A DNA stretch of 64,000 nt, taken from positions 49,760,157 to 49,824,156 of the forward strand of contig NC_092797.1 in assembly GCF_918797505.1 (NCBI RefSeq), in the 5' to 3' direction. This DNA comes from Bemisia tabaci. Its lineage: Eukaryota; Arthropoda; Insecta; Hemiptera; Aleyrodidae. A program made the position numbers and the translations under genes. This document shows positions 21,831 to 33,772 of the stretch, piece after piece; position 1 is the stretch's first letter; the number at the start of each line of letters is the position of its first letter. Under the pieces are notes generated by a model. That model did not search any database and was not told the DNA's origin. It saw nothing but the letters and a program-made list of their open reading frames with translations.

Positions 21831-22053
21831 AAGCCCAATTCACACCATCAAACTTTTCACTCATCTCTTGAATGCAATTTGTCGCAATGAAAAGTTGGAT
21901 AGTGTGACACTGACGCGAGAAAACGACAATTTGATGAAAAATCGCACGGAAACTTGAATGTGACGTCACATCCAACTTTCCGCTCAACTTTCCTCCATCC
22001 AACTTTTCGTTCAATTATGTCGGATGAAAAGTTTGATGGTGTGAATCGGGCTT
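21831..22053. mobile_element. family L MITE
   Basis: Ends AAGCCCAATTCACACCATCA and reverse-complement GGTGTGAATCGGGCTT. Contains AACTTGAATGTGACGTCACA. A second copy is at 60536-60808. Confidence 0.75.
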
Positions 22054-22391
22054 AAACAGGTGTCTCTTAAAACGCCGATAGTTCAGATTCCTGAAACTGC
22101 GTCCCGCGGAGGAAGTAGGCAGGGAAGTCAAAGATAATAACACTCTCCCGAGAGCTTATTTTTAAATTGCCCCGGCGGTGGATCGCGGAACAAAAGCTCG
22201 CAACTTTCCGCGAGAATTCGCGAGTTAAGTCGCGCGCTATCGACTAATGTTCGCACGTCGGCGGATGAAGAAGCGGCGACCGATGCGATGGAAATGGGAA
22301 AGTTCATGATGAAGCATCAAAGCGTGAAATATTACTCATCGCAAAATTTGATCGATCCCCGGCCCGGCCGGCCGCGGTGTTTTTACGATTC
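22054..22391. other. no feature recognised; GC-rich patch
   Basis: Contains a CGGCCCGGCCGGCCGCGG patch near 22360-22378 but no identifiable element. Confidence 0.4.
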
Positions 22392-22392
22392 G

Positions 22393-22595
22393 CCGCACAG
22401 AGGATACTAGGACTATTAGGAGAGTTCGGACAAATTTTTTAAACTTTAAAGTGATTCCATTGGTTTTCTCGTGAAATTCTCTTTTAGAAGCAATCCTCTA
22501 AGTTTAAAATGTGACGAAATAAGCATAAAAATTTGCAGTTTTAGTCACAAATTTTATGCCCGACCTCTCTAATTGACTCTGTCCATTGTGCGTCG
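22393..22595. mobile_element. family T element, diverged
   Basis: Shares CATTGGTTTTCTCGTGAAAT and AAAATGTGACGAAATAAG with the other T copies, and ends TTGACTCTGTCCATTGTG. Confidence 0.55.
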
Positions 22596-22697
22596 CTCAC
22601 CTCTAGCAGTTCAATTCTCTCGCCGGGTGAGTCCTTTCAAATGAAACGATCGGCAGACGCCGCCGATAAAATAGGTAACAGCTTGGAAGCTCCTAGC

Positions 22698-23352
22698 AGT
22701 AGCTAAGGAAAAACGACGTATGAACTTCCGAGAGTTGCCAAATTTCCTCCAACAGGGTCTGGCGTAGCGTGCTTTGCGATATATCGATTGATCCGCCACT
22801 TAAACCTATGGTAATGGATCGATAAAAAGGGCGTTAGAAACAAACACCTTAATAATCGATTCTTTGCCATAGCTTCAAATATAGGATAATATCGACTCTC
22901 GCCTCTGAAAAGGGTGTCTACCGTCAGACAAACTGGGAAAATCCGGAATATTGGTCATGGATCAGGAAATTTTGAGTGATTCAAGGATTCTTTCGAACAT
23001 TTGATTCAATTCATTCTATGTTGATTTTTTATGTGCGTAACAAGTGTCAATTCATTCGCGCGAAAAATCAGGAAATCTCGTCCAAAATACCAGTTTAAAC
23101 CAGGTGGTTATCAGGAAAACTCAAAATTATATTTTAGTAAACACTCAGTTCAACTAAGTGGTTCTTTTGATGAGGAGTAATGAAGATTTCTTCTTGAAAT
23201 CTTCAGGTGAGTTAGATCTGATTGCGAATCAAATTCTCTGAAAGAATATCAGGAAAAACATTCATATATTTTTCGTCTGAAAAATCGTATTTTTAGAGAT
23301 GAAATTTGGCAACGTCTTTAAGCTCATACATCGTTCTTATTTAGCACGGCAG
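22698..23352. mobile_element. family C MITE interrupted by A and other sequence
   Basis: The left half AGCTAAGGAAAAACGACGTA starts near 22698; the right half resumes near 23215 and ends TTATTTAGCACGGCAG at 23352. Between them lie a truncated A element and a segment beginning GGGTGTCTACCGTCAGA. Confidence 0.55.
22753..22905 (+). mobile_element. family A MITE, truncated
   Basis: CTGGCGTAGCGTGCTTTGCG... with CCACTTAAACCTATGG and CATAGCTTCAAATATAGG arms. The right terminus is lost. Confidence 0.7.
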
Positions 23353-23774
23353 CCTAGACCGGCGCGGCGAGTCGATCGTTGAATTTTCGTCGAATGACAT
23401 TTTATCTTTTCAACCATATCTTATCAATGGTATTTATCGATCAATTTTTCGATAAGGATTCGACAATCGAAACGCTGTCCGGAAATTTTGGGGTGAACAC
23501 AAGGAACTGAAGGGCGCCTTGAAGGACGGAAAAGAGAAAGAATGTATTCGCGCTTGGCGGTTCGCGAATAATCTATGCAGCCGTGAAAGGTTTGCGTAAA
23601 CCCTCTTTAATCCGTTTTCATTCATCCTGATTTTGATGAGATTATAAAAAATTAGAAAAAGAATGTTTTTGCCAGGAGGATGAGATATAGCCTCGGCAAC
23701 ACACAACATCAATATCCCCCCGTCATCTGAAGATTGTGGCCTTGAGAGAGTTACCGGAACATGCTTGCCGTATC
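23353..23774. other. no feature recognised
   Basis: Intron without clear repeat or exon. Confidence 0.4.
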
Positions 23775-24029
23775 CTGCCGTGCTAAGAAATAACGCCGTA
23801 TGAGCCTTCGAACGTTGTCAAGTTTCCTTCGATAAAAACCGAATTAACAGGAAAACTTATGAATATTTTTTTCCAAAATTTTCAGACAATTATGCACGCA
23901 ATTGAATCTAAAATATCTGAAAATTTCAAAGAAAAATGTGCATAAATGTCGTCAAAAATACATGTTTATTATCAAGAGAATTTTGGCAATTCTGGAATGT
24001 TCATACGGTGTTCTTCCTTAGTATGGCAG
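23775..24029. mobile_element. family C MITE
   Basis: 255 bp from CTGCCGTGCTAAGAAATAAC to TTAGTATGGCAG; flanks TATC / TATT. Confidence 0.8.
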
Positions 24030-24033
24030 TATT

Positions 24034-25041
24034 AAATAGAGAAGAAGGAGGCGGGAATTTGTTAATTTTGTGAAGTCTTGTAGTTGCATAGCTTTTAAAT
24101 ATCATTGGTCGTTTTTTACATAGCGTCTGCGAAATATGGAACAGCGACCGAGTGCAATTGAACGGATTTAAACCGAATCAGCTGAACTAGATATTAAGTG
24201 CTTTTCGTGCTTTATGTTTTTACTAAAAAACCAAAGAACAATATGATTTGTATTTCTGTAACGATATACTTTATAATCTAAGAAAAATCGGAGAAACTCT
24301 CCAAGCGATGGTCGTTTAGTTCTTTGTCAGAAACAATCAAACATTAAAGGAAGTTAGGCAAAGTGGAAAGCAGTCGGGCTGATTGTGGTGAAAGTCATTC
24401 AATTTATCCGTAAAACTAAACTATGTACAACACATTTATAATAATTTACAATGGTTTTCGGTTCATCTGAGGCCAAGGGGAGTACCAGTATTGTTATGGG
24501 GGCAGAAATGCCATTTTTGTTTCACGAGTTCACCCCTTGATAATGAATGGACCAAACATTAAAAAAGCGCATTGCCTCACAACAAGTTTACAATACGTGT
24601 GTAAGACAGAAGAGAAATCATCCCTTCCACACATCCAAACTCCGAGTCCTTATTTTCATGGGGCCCTGTTGACCATATCAATCCTACTTATGGAGTGAAA
24701 ACATAAGTGCATGGATGGAAGAGCTGCTTAAAAACAGCGTAAAAATTAATTTCATAAAATCAGGACGGTTATATTAAAAACGCGCAGCAAGAAAAAGTTG
24801 GATGCTTGGTAAATTAAATTATGCGTCGATCTCCATCTGAATATATACATATGTTTAGCTGGAGTGGTTTAATATCATTCGGAATTCGTTTTCGACCCCC
24901 ATTCCTGCAATACAATGTTGGATACTTTCGCGATGAGTAAAATGCAAATGCAAATTCATACAAAAATACTACGTAGCATACAGCACCGTAGACAGACGTA
25001 ATTAATCCTTCATGAACTCGCGGCAGAAAAAATCGTATATA
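24034..25041. other. about 1 kb with no recognisable feature
   Basis: AT-rich intron; possibly unique sequence. Confidence 0.4.
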
Positions 25042-25043
25042 TA

Positions 25044-25268
25044 CAGGGTTATTCAAAAGTCACGCACCACTGGCCATAACTTTAAGTCCTAATTTTGATA
25101 TGGACTAGCGGCTCAAGACGTTTTTCCTCATATTAAGGGGGAAACTTTTTAAGGTATTTCTAGTTTTTGATCCCCTTGGGGAGAGGAGAGCGGGGGGCAA
25201 CTCAAAAATTTCAAATGGCCACCCCCCTCATGGCCGGTGCGGTGGTGCGTGACTTTTGAATAACCCTG
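25044..25268. mobile_element. TA-flanked MITE (Tc1/mariner-type target)
   Basis: 225 bp with about 27-bp inverted ends, CAGGGTTATTCAAAAGTCAC and reverse complement, flanked by TA on both sides (25042-25043, 25269-25270). TA duplication is the hallmark of Tc1/mariner elements. Confidence 0.85.
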
Positions 25269-25533
25269 TATTAACCTCCGCCGAGTACTTGATCTTTAAT
25301 GAAGAAATTTCCGCTAAAATGCATTTTACGGCTTTTTTTACGACTCTATTTGACTCTGTTGTTTCCCGACCGGGTGTCAGGAGGTACAAAATATATTCGC
25401 TCCCAGTTCACAGAATGTTTTCATTTTATAAAAAGCTACGCATTTTAGACCCTCTTAAACAACCCTATTTATATTCCGAGCCAGCACCGCCGTGGGACCC
25501 ACACCACACGCATCTGGAAAGCGAGAAGGAGCT

Positions 25534-26043
25534 CTGCCTTTTGTGAGGAAGAACGCCGTATGAGCCGTCATACGTTGCCAAATTTCATTTGACAAATCAC
25601 GGATTTTCGGGTACATTTTTAAATATTTCTCCTCGGATTCTGCAGGAAATTATATTCCGAATTTCATCCAAAATATCCGAAAATTTTAAGGAAAATTGGA
25701 CCGAGTTTAACAGAAAGGAACCAAGCCACATCAGCTATTGCCAAGTTTAACTGGACAATTAATTTTTCTCCGAGAGAAGGTTTGTTCGGATTTCTTTGAA
25801 ATTTTTAAAGAATTTGCTTCGCACCATAGAGAATTTTCACTGAAATTTGCACGAAAATCCGCACAACCGTTTTCATGTAAAAAATTAAATTTCACAATTA
25901 AATTTGGCAATAGCTGATGTGGCTTGGTTCCTTTCTGTTAAACTCGGTCCAATTATACTTAACTTTCTTCTAAAATAATCATTTTTCGAGAGGAAATTCG
26001 GCAACATTCGAATGCTCATATGATGTTTTTCCTAGCGCGGAAG
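25534..26043. mobile_element. family C MITE interrupted by J
   Basis: Left end CTGCCTTTTGTGAGGAAGAA, right end TTTTTCCTAGCGCGGAAG. J is inserted at 25699-25950. Flanks AGCT / AGTT. Confidence 0.7.
25699..25950. mobile_element. family J MITE inside C
   Basis: 252 bp; ends GGACCGAGTTTAACAGAAAG and CTGTTAAACTCGGTCC; AATT on each side. Arms carry GGAACCAAGCCACATCAGCT. Confidence 0.88.
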
Positions 26044-26261
26044 AGTTCCCTTTTAAAATGTTGATTTTCGCTACCGTCCGCGGCGAAACTAAACTCGTCG
26101 CGAAGTTTTTCCGAGTCACAGAGGGATGCAATTCCAGCTCCGGCCAAAGTGCCGTGAGGAGGTAACCGAAGGTCGAGTCAACCTCTTTTGCACATCACCT
26201 TTCTGTGCGGGCGGTGAGCATCTCGATCTAGGAACCAAGATTAACCGTAGCCCGCTTGCTT

Positions 26262-26375
26262 AACTCACTCGGTTAGCGCGGTCGGCAGTCCAGCACCGTT
26301 GTCAAAGCTCGGTTGAAAGTCATTTTTTCCCCGGTAAAACTAGGGTTCAAATCCATGGTTGCCCCTGAAAGATAA
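26262..26375 (+). mobile_element. tRNA-like SINE head
   Basis: An A-box-like TTAGCGCGGTCGGCAG (about 26273-26288) and a strong B-box GGGTTCAAATCC (about 26342-26353) sit about 70 bases apart. The spacing is longer than in a normal tRNA and no cloverleaf is convincing, so this looks like a tRNA-derived SINE or degenerate tRNA rather than a functional gene. Confidence 0.45.
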
Positions 26376-26479
26376 TCAAACACAACCAGTTTAAATGTGC
26401 TCCCAGGCTTAAACGTTCCTTCTTTTTGAATAACATTTAAATCGGAACCAATATTTGTCCTCTCTGTATGTTTGTTTTA

Positions 26480-26826
26480 AGGGTGGCAAGTTTTTAAAAA
26501 GTCATCGGAAACCTGAAAAGTCAGGGAATTTTTCTCAACCCTGAGAGTTGAGGAATTCCGCCGCGGAATGCAGAACCTCGAAATTGTTTCCTCCTGCCGA
26601 GATAGCAGCTTTTTTCCTTCGCATTTACAATCGTGCTCCGTAGGTCACTCATATAATCATCTAGTGGAGTTTTTGCCTTTTAGTTTAAATTCTCGAAATC
26701 TGAATTTTTTTATTTTAAAGAGGCTTCATGCTGAATTGCTTTTGTTTATAGCATGTTCATCAGAAATCATGCCGAAAGAAAAACATTGAAAAGTTAGGGA
26801 AAAGTCAAAGAATTTCATTCTGAAGA
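26480..26826. mobile_element. diverged family D-like element
   Basis: AGGGTGGCAAG...AAAAAGTCATCGG...AAAAGTCAGGGAATTTTT at the left and GAAAAGTTAGGGAAAAGTC...AATTTCATTCTG at the right resemble D halves. Confidence 0.35.
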
Positions 26827-26838
26827 AAAAGGCACGGT

Positions 26839-27022
26839 CTATGTAGATATACCGTCCGCCCCAGGCTCAGAGCCCGGAAGCTCCGGGTGCTGAAGCAGCA
26901 GCTGCGATTGCCCTCAGTTCAGTAACCGGAACAGCGCTTGCGCCACCCGAAACTTTTGGTCTTATTCAAGTCCGGAACGGACGCTATGTCCTATGTAGCT
27001 CGGAACTGCGGCTTTCACAGCC
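26839..27022. mobile_element. family I-related palindrome
   Basis: Inverted segments ATACCGTCCGCCCCAGGCTC and GGAACGGACGCTATGTCC match motifs in the element at 38902-39099 (GAGCCCGGAA, CCGGAACGGACGG). The ends are less clear. Confidence 0.5.
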
Positions 27023-27030
27023 TTAGCCTT

Positions 27031-27293
27031 CAGGGTGTCTACAAGTGCGGAATTTCCGGAAACAGTACTGATTTTTCAAGGGCGGCCCGGAAGTACTGAA
27101 AAAGTGCGCAAATTCCGCAAGAAGGTCTAGAATTTTCCATTTTTGTCGCAATTTAAGAGAAATTCAAATTTTTGAAATTTTTCGAATTTTGTCAAATGGA
27201 GGCACTGATAAAGTACTGAATTTTTCGGGAATGTACTGAAAAAGTACTGTAAAAGTACTGATTTTTGGCCAGCCTATTTTAGTAGACACCCTG
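27031..27293. mobile_element. family E MITE, intact
   Basis: 263 bp from CAGGGTGTCTACAAGTGCGG to TAGTAGACACCCTG with a perfect 5-bp TSD, GCCTT (27026-27030, 27294-27298). Confidence 0.88.
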
Positions 27294-27330
27294 GCCTTTT
27301 TTGAAGTGCATGTTCAAAATCCCTAAAAAG

Positions 27331-27740
27331 TCTCGAAAAATCAAGGAAATTCGAATTCTAAGAGAAATTTTCCTCCTGATTTTCCTTCAATTATGAATTC
27401 CTTGAAAGCCAAAAACTGGCTCGTTGTAAGGGATCTCCGGCAACGGCGCGGCGTGCGGCCGATCCCGCCGTGGGCAATCGCGTACTCTTTCCAAGAAATA
27501 GCTTCAGATTTAAATTTCGATTTTTTTTCTTTTCAGATTTCCGTCTCGAAAAATCAAGGAAATTCGGAATCCCAAGAGAAATTTGCCTCCTGTTTTCCTT
27601 CTATTGTAAATTCGTCGAAAGCCAAAAACCGGCTCGTTGTAAGGACTCCTCGGCAACCGCGTGTGGCCGACCCCGCCGTGGGCAATCGCGTACTCCTTCC
27701 GAGAAATAGCTTCAGATTTAAATTCGTATCCTCAAGTTAA
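27331..27740 (+). repeat. direct tandem duplication, ~214-bp unit
   Basis: TCTCGAAAAATCAAGGAAAT starts near 27331 and again near 27545. Both units contain GCCAAAAAC-GGCTCGTTGTAAGG and GTGGGCAATCGCGTACTC. Confidence 0.85.
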
Positions 27741-28252
27741 CTCGGAACACCCGCGCCGCATCCCTCCAACTTCTGAGGGATTACGTATTTAAGATCCGAC
27801 CGCGGCTGCTAAACTTCCGCGGGCCCCGTAAGCCATCCCTGTTAATCACGGTCAAGTTCGACCCCGGGATCCGCGATCGTCCAACCCTGGATCTAACCTA
27901 CGTCTTCGGGAGCAGTGATTCTGGGACTCGATAAAGAACGCGCCGCTTTTCGAGCGTGTCTTCTCTCTCTCTTCTTTCCCGCTATTTTCAGGTCGTCTAA
28001 GTGAGTGACTGGCTAATCCTCAAACCCCGCTCTTCTATCCCGGATAGTGGCTATTCAAGATAGCTTCGGAAACTCAATTTTCCCGCCTCACGTTTGCGCG
28101 GAAAGCGTCCACAGCAAGAGCGCCGTAAATCCAGTCCAGATTTTGCGGTTTTTTCACCAACGAAATTCGATCTTGATTTGATACCTGAGCATTTAAGTGC
28201 CTCTTGCTCTCAGTGATACTGATAGTTCCCAATAGTATGATATAGTCACCGT
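27741..28252. other. no feature recognised
   Basis: Unassigned intron, GC-richer near 27790-27880. Confidence 0.4.
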
Positions 28253-28414
28253 CAGTGGCGATCTCGCACGTTGGCAATACACTGTTTTCCACCATTTAAA
28301 TCCATGAAAAATATCGATTCTATGTGAGGCAAGCTGCCTCACTAAGAATCGATTGTTTTACATACATTTAAATGAAGGAAAAACATTGATGCCAAATTTC
28401 AGAAATCGCCACTG
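28253..28414. mobile_element. family A2 hAT-like MITE
   Basis: Ends CAGTGGCGATCTCGCACGTT and AATTTCAGAAATCGCCACTG. The 8-base flanks GTCACCGT / GTCATCCT match at 6 positions. Internal TCCACCATTTAAATCCATG and ATCGATT motifs relate it to family A. Confidence 0.75.
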
Positions 28415-30596
28415 GTCATCCTGAAGACATGAAAGATGAACGTTTGCTGGTGTTTTTGGAATAGAACATTTTGTCGAGGAAACATTTAGGATTTCACGAC
28501 GTTCTTGCTACGAATGGAAGCGTTCCTCGTGGATTATGGCAGGAATGGTACAGCACAGTTAAAACTCCCGTGTTTTTGGTTATTTTAGGTCAATTTTCCT
28601 CTCTTCTTCCTAATCTTGTATTATTTAATCGACCAAAACCCTAGGTTTGGTTGTCTTTTTAAGTTAGGTCAGGAAAATTACGCGGCGCTCTGTTTGACTC
28701 TCTCCCCCTCTAATCTGTGTCCTGTGATGAATTTTGGATGAACATTTTTATCCAGCGAAAAATCAGCGCAGACTACAGCGTTACGGAAACAGCCCTAAAC
28801 TTCCTTATTCCGAGAGGGGCTTGTGACACACCCTTAACGCAGGCTCAGACCCCGCTCCCCCTTTCCCCCAAAAGGGGTTGCTCATTTTTGAATGGCCCAG
28901 CGTTGTGGAATTCATTTGATCATCGAAGTCATGAATTGGATTCAATCGGCTGACGCAATTCCTGACGTGAAAACAAAATATAGCCTGGACGTAAATATAC
29001 ATACAGTGAGCATCTCATTGAGATGCGTATTACGTTTCGCCGTTCCTTCTCATCTTCGTACTCATCAATTCAGTTATTATTGAGTCATTGGCGTCTTGAA
29101 ATGGATGACTAGACGTCTAAAACAATAAGTGTCAAGATATAATAAATATATTACCAGATTTAGTAAGTATCTCCTTCGCTTTGCCGTTTTACGGGAAGAA
29201 AATAATCATATTAACATCAATCATGTTTCCTTAATTCTCCTCAATTGCTAACTTCCGATGACCGGATGACTTCGACAACGCACCTGATTGTAGTGCTCTC
29301 AAGTCAAGTGAGAAAAACGATTTAAGGCTACTCGGCCTCTCAGTCAACCGTTTAGCATTCAAGTCGACTCGCAAATAGGGAAATGCAAACATTTCGGCGA
29401 ATTTGCTGTTCACAACTTCAAGTGTCGATATCGAGTTCTGCGTCGCACTATTATCTATGACTAAGAAAACTCGGCGGTTCACTAAGTTTCAGTTCTTTAT
29501 CCTGGCTGATAAGCTTGTATGGAGAGAGAAACGATGACAGATAGTGATATCCAAGGTTTCCTTCACGGCACAATGTATAGACTCATTAAAAGTTGCCAAT
29601 AGGTGTCTAATTTTTTCTCCAGACGCAGGCGCTTGTCAGACGATGAACTTGCGTAAAATTAAGGAGGAGTTTATCAATGTTCATCAGCTTGCATTACTAT
29701 GAATCGATGTACATCTCTCACACAAATTTATCACTCGTCTGTGCGCCACTCTTTCAGGTTATATGATTTCGCAGAAACGTCGGTTCAAATCTCACGCATG
29801 CAGCATGCACCATTGCATTACTCGAATGAAAGTGATTTCACAGAATGATTGCATTTTAAAATGTTGTGTCTTATTTTGATTGAGGCAACAACATTATTAA
29901 AAGTAATCGCTTTCAATTGAAACGCTGGATGCAGAAAGGGAATTTCTTGGTTGCGGTGTTCAGAATCTCTTCTGACGTTTCATCCATTTTAATTAAAGAA
30001 GTTGTATGGAATTCATTTAAACTTTCACTGAATTTTCTTTATGATTTTATAATGCTGAAACTGAAAAATTTCAGAAAATTCACCCAATAGTTTCCTCTCT
30101 AAAATATAAATTAGCAGCGGAGATTCCAAAACATCGCAACCGAGAAATGTTCTTTCTGAACCTAACGTCTCAATTCTGCTTGAAAAGTTGAAACTTCTTT
30201 TTCTTCATTTTTCTCGCCCCTGCTTAGTAAGTTTTGATTTTCGTCTATCCGTCTTAAAAATTAGATGAATTCCCAACCATCACATAAATTATCAGACATT
30301 GTTTACGGAACAATAGGGATGTTGGACGATAGACTCTTAGGAAAGTGCTAAATGACAGCCGAGAGGGCCCCTTTTTATGATCGATTTCTGCCTTCATTCG
30401 TCCTTCGGGAAAAGGTCAACGTGGCGCGCTTCAAATTTTATTGCCCCGGAATAACGAGCGCTTCGATATATATTCTCTGCACTCGTCAAAAAGGTCAATA
30501 CTTTGTTCGGGCAACCGATCTTTTTAACAAAAAAAAACTCAGGATCTCCGTTCTAAACGTATGATTTGATTGAAAGCTGACATTTAATTTATTAAT
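28415..30596. other. 2.2 kb with little recognisable content
   Basis: No kinase exon and no clear inverted-end element. A possible decayed half of family G is at about 30016-30142 (TTCACTGAATTTTCTTTATG ... TAGCAGCGGAGATTCC). A minus-strand open frame (29231-29482) has no ATG and no recognised domain. Confidence 0.35.
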
Positions 30597-30848
30597 GGAC
30601 CGCATCTAGTAGGAAGGAACCAAGCATCATTAGTTATTGCCAGAAATTGGGCAATATAATTTTCTACAAGAGAAAATTTGTGCGGATCTCTTCGAAAATG
30701 TTGAGGTATTTACTTCGCACCGTGCAGAAAATTCACTGAAATTTGTACAAAAATCCGCATACAACCGTTTTCATGTAAATGATTAAATTTTCCAAAGAAA
30801 TTGTGCTATAGCTGATGTGGCTTGGTTCCTTTCTGCTTCACCCGGTCC
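30597..30848. mobile_element. family J MITE
   Basis: 252 bp; ends GGACCGCATCTAGTAGGAAG and CTTTCTGCTTCACCCGGTCC. Flanks TAAT / AAGT do not match, so this copy is older or rearranged. Confidence 0.8.
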
Positions 30849-31675
30849 AAGTATTCATCAGACCCATTTATCTGTGCGATTATCTTCGTATATCTGAAGA
30901 CTAGCATGATACTTATGAAGTGCAGTTCCTCAAATTTTGAATTTTTTCCCTTTAATTAATGTCCGTCGATATATCGATTTTTAGATGCAGTGTAATTAAT
31001 TGATGCTTTCTTATCAGAAAGTTACGATTTTCAATCAAGAGCATTTTTATGATGTACATCACTGAAAAGTTTGGGAATTGGTAGAACTTTAACACGCAAA
31101 AACGTTGGAGTCAGAAAACTTTGAAGCACAAGACAGCTTTGTCGCCCTGTGTGTGTAAAACGTATCAGGGTTGATTTTTTTCGATTTGTTGGTTGCCAGG
31201 TCGCCCTCCTAAGTTATTGCTATAGACTACGTGATCAGAAGACTTCAATTTGCAAAATGGGTTCCTTCTTTCGGGTGACTTAGGTGTGACTCTTGACTCG
31301 CATCAATCAACTGTTGGGCACCTGTCAACTTATCCCTTGAGATTCCAGCTTCTCTGATTTTTGAGAGCTGCTATGAGCGAGTGCACTTTCTATGGGGTGA
31401 TCTTCTGCGGCTCAAACTCCCGATTTATACGTCAAAAGCGTGGAGAAACGCAGTAACATTTTGAACTCATAAAACCATGTATATTTTGCTCTGAAAAGTG
31501 ATTTACTTTTTTCTAAAATTGTGTGAGATTTTTCTTCTCACACTTTGATTTGGGCCTACTTTAGCTTCCTTTCCAATTGTTTTTTCTCAGATTGAATATT
31601 TTTCATGTATCATGTTTTTCCTGTCTTTGCAAGCGGATTTTACTTAAACGTTTTGGTGTTGTTATTTTGTTACAG
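30849..31675. other. 3' part of intron 1, no repeat recognised
   Basis: Leads into the exon 2 acceptor through a T-rich stretch (about 31650-31675). Confidence 0.5.
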
Positions 31676-31802
31676 ATCTGCATTTGACAATGTAACAAAA
31701 ACCAAAGTTGCTATCAAAAAAATTTCACCTTTCGAACATCAGACCTACTGCCAAAGAACGCTACGGGAAATCAAAATCCTCACAAGATTCAGGCATGAAA
31801 AT
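31676..31802 (+). CDS. rl: ERK-type MAP kinase, coding exon 2
   Basis: 127 bp: one base completing the split valine codon, then 42 codons. It encodes strands beta2-beta3 and helix C of the kinase N-lobe. VAIKK (about residues 53-57) holds the ATP-anchoring lysine, K56 by this numbering, equivalent to ERK2 K54. The block [20 protein letters not shown] contains the helix-C glutamate (E73) that pairs with it. The block is nearly identical to ERKs from flies to mammals. Acceptor TTACAG ends at 31675 and donor GTAAGT begins at 31803, phase 0 after HEN. No stop, frameshift or repeat disturbs the exon. Confidence 0.97.
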
Positions 31803-33060
31803 GTAAGTTCATTCATTGTACTTTTCATTGTGAGTTCATTCATTGTAACTAATTGTGAATTTTATTACTTTTATTCGTGTTCGGTTTTTTTTCGTGACAC
31901 CATCTTAACAATATTGCAAGACTTACTTGCCCGTTCACCAAAGAATAATCAAAATACTCAAATAATTCACGTGAAAAGAATGAAACAAGTATAGAAGTAG
32001 GAATGAGTGTAAATTAGGTACTATTTTCGAAAGTTTTCACTTGAGCTTGAGAAGAATCATTAGACATTACCATTTGCTTTGTCGTTAGTATCGCGAAATC
32101 GCCTGTAAGTGTTAATGGTTCAATCGGAAATTCCTGGTGTAAGTTGGAGCTCTGTAATCAAAAATACCAATATGAAAATTAGAGTTCAGCTTGAAAACTC
32201 AGGATTTTGAGTAACCTCAGTATCTGTAAAATTCAAAGAAGGGATTGGTTCTACAATGCACAGTATGGCTTACCCGAGCATTTCTAGAAAACTGAGGTAG
32301 AATTGAGCTCTTTCACTCTGAGAAGTAACCCTTTCTGAAAAGTTTCTTCCTGCCCTCCTCAGGTTTGAGTGCCATTTCGCTAACAAATATTGGATCAAAG
32401 AAGAAGTTTTAATGTTGACGAAATGGAGGGGTGGCTGTTCTTGACGTAAAAAATGGCCTTACTTTTCGTGATTAAGTAACGGGGTTTTTATTTTTCAGAT
32501 CAGGGTAAATCTTAATGTTCAGCGGCAGTATACCCCATTAAAGCTTTTTCAACAGGCTGAACATATAAATGAGTTTTCTCTTCTTTTTCCCTGTCTAAAT
32601 GTTTTGATCAAACACGCACCAGACATTTAAATTTATCACATGTCTTCTTCCTCTTTTGATTTTTATGTCATTATTCACGGATAGAATTCAATAAGTATGA
32701 AATTGGTAGGATGCGCAGAGCAATATAAATTCGCGCAAATCTAAAACATTCTTGGAGAATAGGCTAAATTAATGGCCCGCCCCTAGCTTTGTCGATGCTG
32801 AAAGATCATATATGAGATTGGAAACTTTTCGATCCTTTAATAGTAGAGTGTTAACGTAAGGAGACCTTCACCAAAGAACATTCCGTATCCAGACCGATAC
32901 AAACGCCATTAAGTTTCAGCGAAGAAAAGAAAAATACGGAAAGAATTTTCCTTTTTTTCGAGTCTGACAGTTTTCGTTTTCGGAACAAGTCATTCCAGTA
33001 AAATTCACTGCAGGAAAGTCAAGCGACAGAACCTGAGAAGACCCCCACCGAAGAGCATTC
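31803..33060. other. no repeat or exon recognised
   Basis: First 1.25 kb of intron 2. A short direct repeat of TTCATTCATTGTA is at about 31808-31846. Confidence 0.4.
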
Positions 33061-33064
33061 TGTA

Positions 33065-33317
33065 CTGCTAAGCTACGGAAAAACGCCGCATGCACATTCG
33101 AGAGTTGCGAGATTTCCTTCAATAAAATGGTTATTTTTGAGGAAATGTATGGATATTTTTCCTCGACATTTTCAGGAAACTTAGGTAAAGTTGCAAACAA
33201 CATTATCAGAAAAACTGGAAGAAAAATATTCATAAGTTTACCAGGAAATTCGTGTTTTGTAAATGGAAATTTGGCAACGTCTGCAGGATCATACGGCGTT
33301 TTTCCTTAGCACGGCAG
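33065..33317. mobile_element. family C MITE, intact
   Basis: 253 bp from CTGCTAAGCTACGGAAAAAC to CCTTAGCACGGCAG with a perfect 4-bp TSD, TGTA (33061-33064, 33318-33321). This copy best defines family C ends. Confidence 0.9.
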
Positions 33318-33321
33318 TGTA

Positions 33322-33772
33322 CCCGGACCGATGCGAATATTTTCAAGTTTCCGTGAAGAAGAAAAAGGCGCTGAGAGTCGGAGGAAAGCGAGATAAAATG
33401 TTACATGCACGTTTAAGTGTTAAGTGCAGATCAGAGTTTTCGACCCCTCACGATCCATGCCAAAGCTCGCTTACACCCTCGCCGCGCTGCGAGATCTAAT
33501 CGGCGGCTAATCCCCTCCCCCACCTGTTGCAACCCTTTCACCGCGGATTCGGAGCCATCGGAACTTCGTGACGTTATTGCGGGTGCGTGCCCGTGGAGTC
33601 GAAGCGAGACTTTTCACACTTGACCCGCGTCGGGAAATTCCAGCGTTTCGTTCGGTTCCCCGAGTTTTTTACGCTCCATTTGTGTTTCGGTCCGCGAGAG
33701 GGCGCGATAAATCCGACGAAAATACTGCTGTGCTCAGCGTTTCCGGCGAGCTGGAAACTTGAAAAGTCCGAA
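33322..33772. other. no feature recognised
   Basis: GC-richer intron segment; overlapping open frames on both strands have no recognisable domain. Confidence 0.4.

Larger units (their letters stand above)
1219..31675 (+). other. MAPK intron 1 (30.5 kb)
   Basis: Canonical GTAAGT donor at 1219 and TTTTGTTACAG acceptor ending at 31675, phase 2. It is filled with nested non-autonomous transposons (families A-W below). No convincing second host gene was found inside it. Confidence 0.9.

Noticed and set aside
26262..26375. Functional tRNA gene
   Set aside because: A-box to B-box spacing is too long and no acceptor stem pairs.
29231..29482. 83-residue minus-strand frame
   Set aside because: No ATG start, only a weak acceptor, no partner exon found, no recognised family. 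Might deserve a database search.
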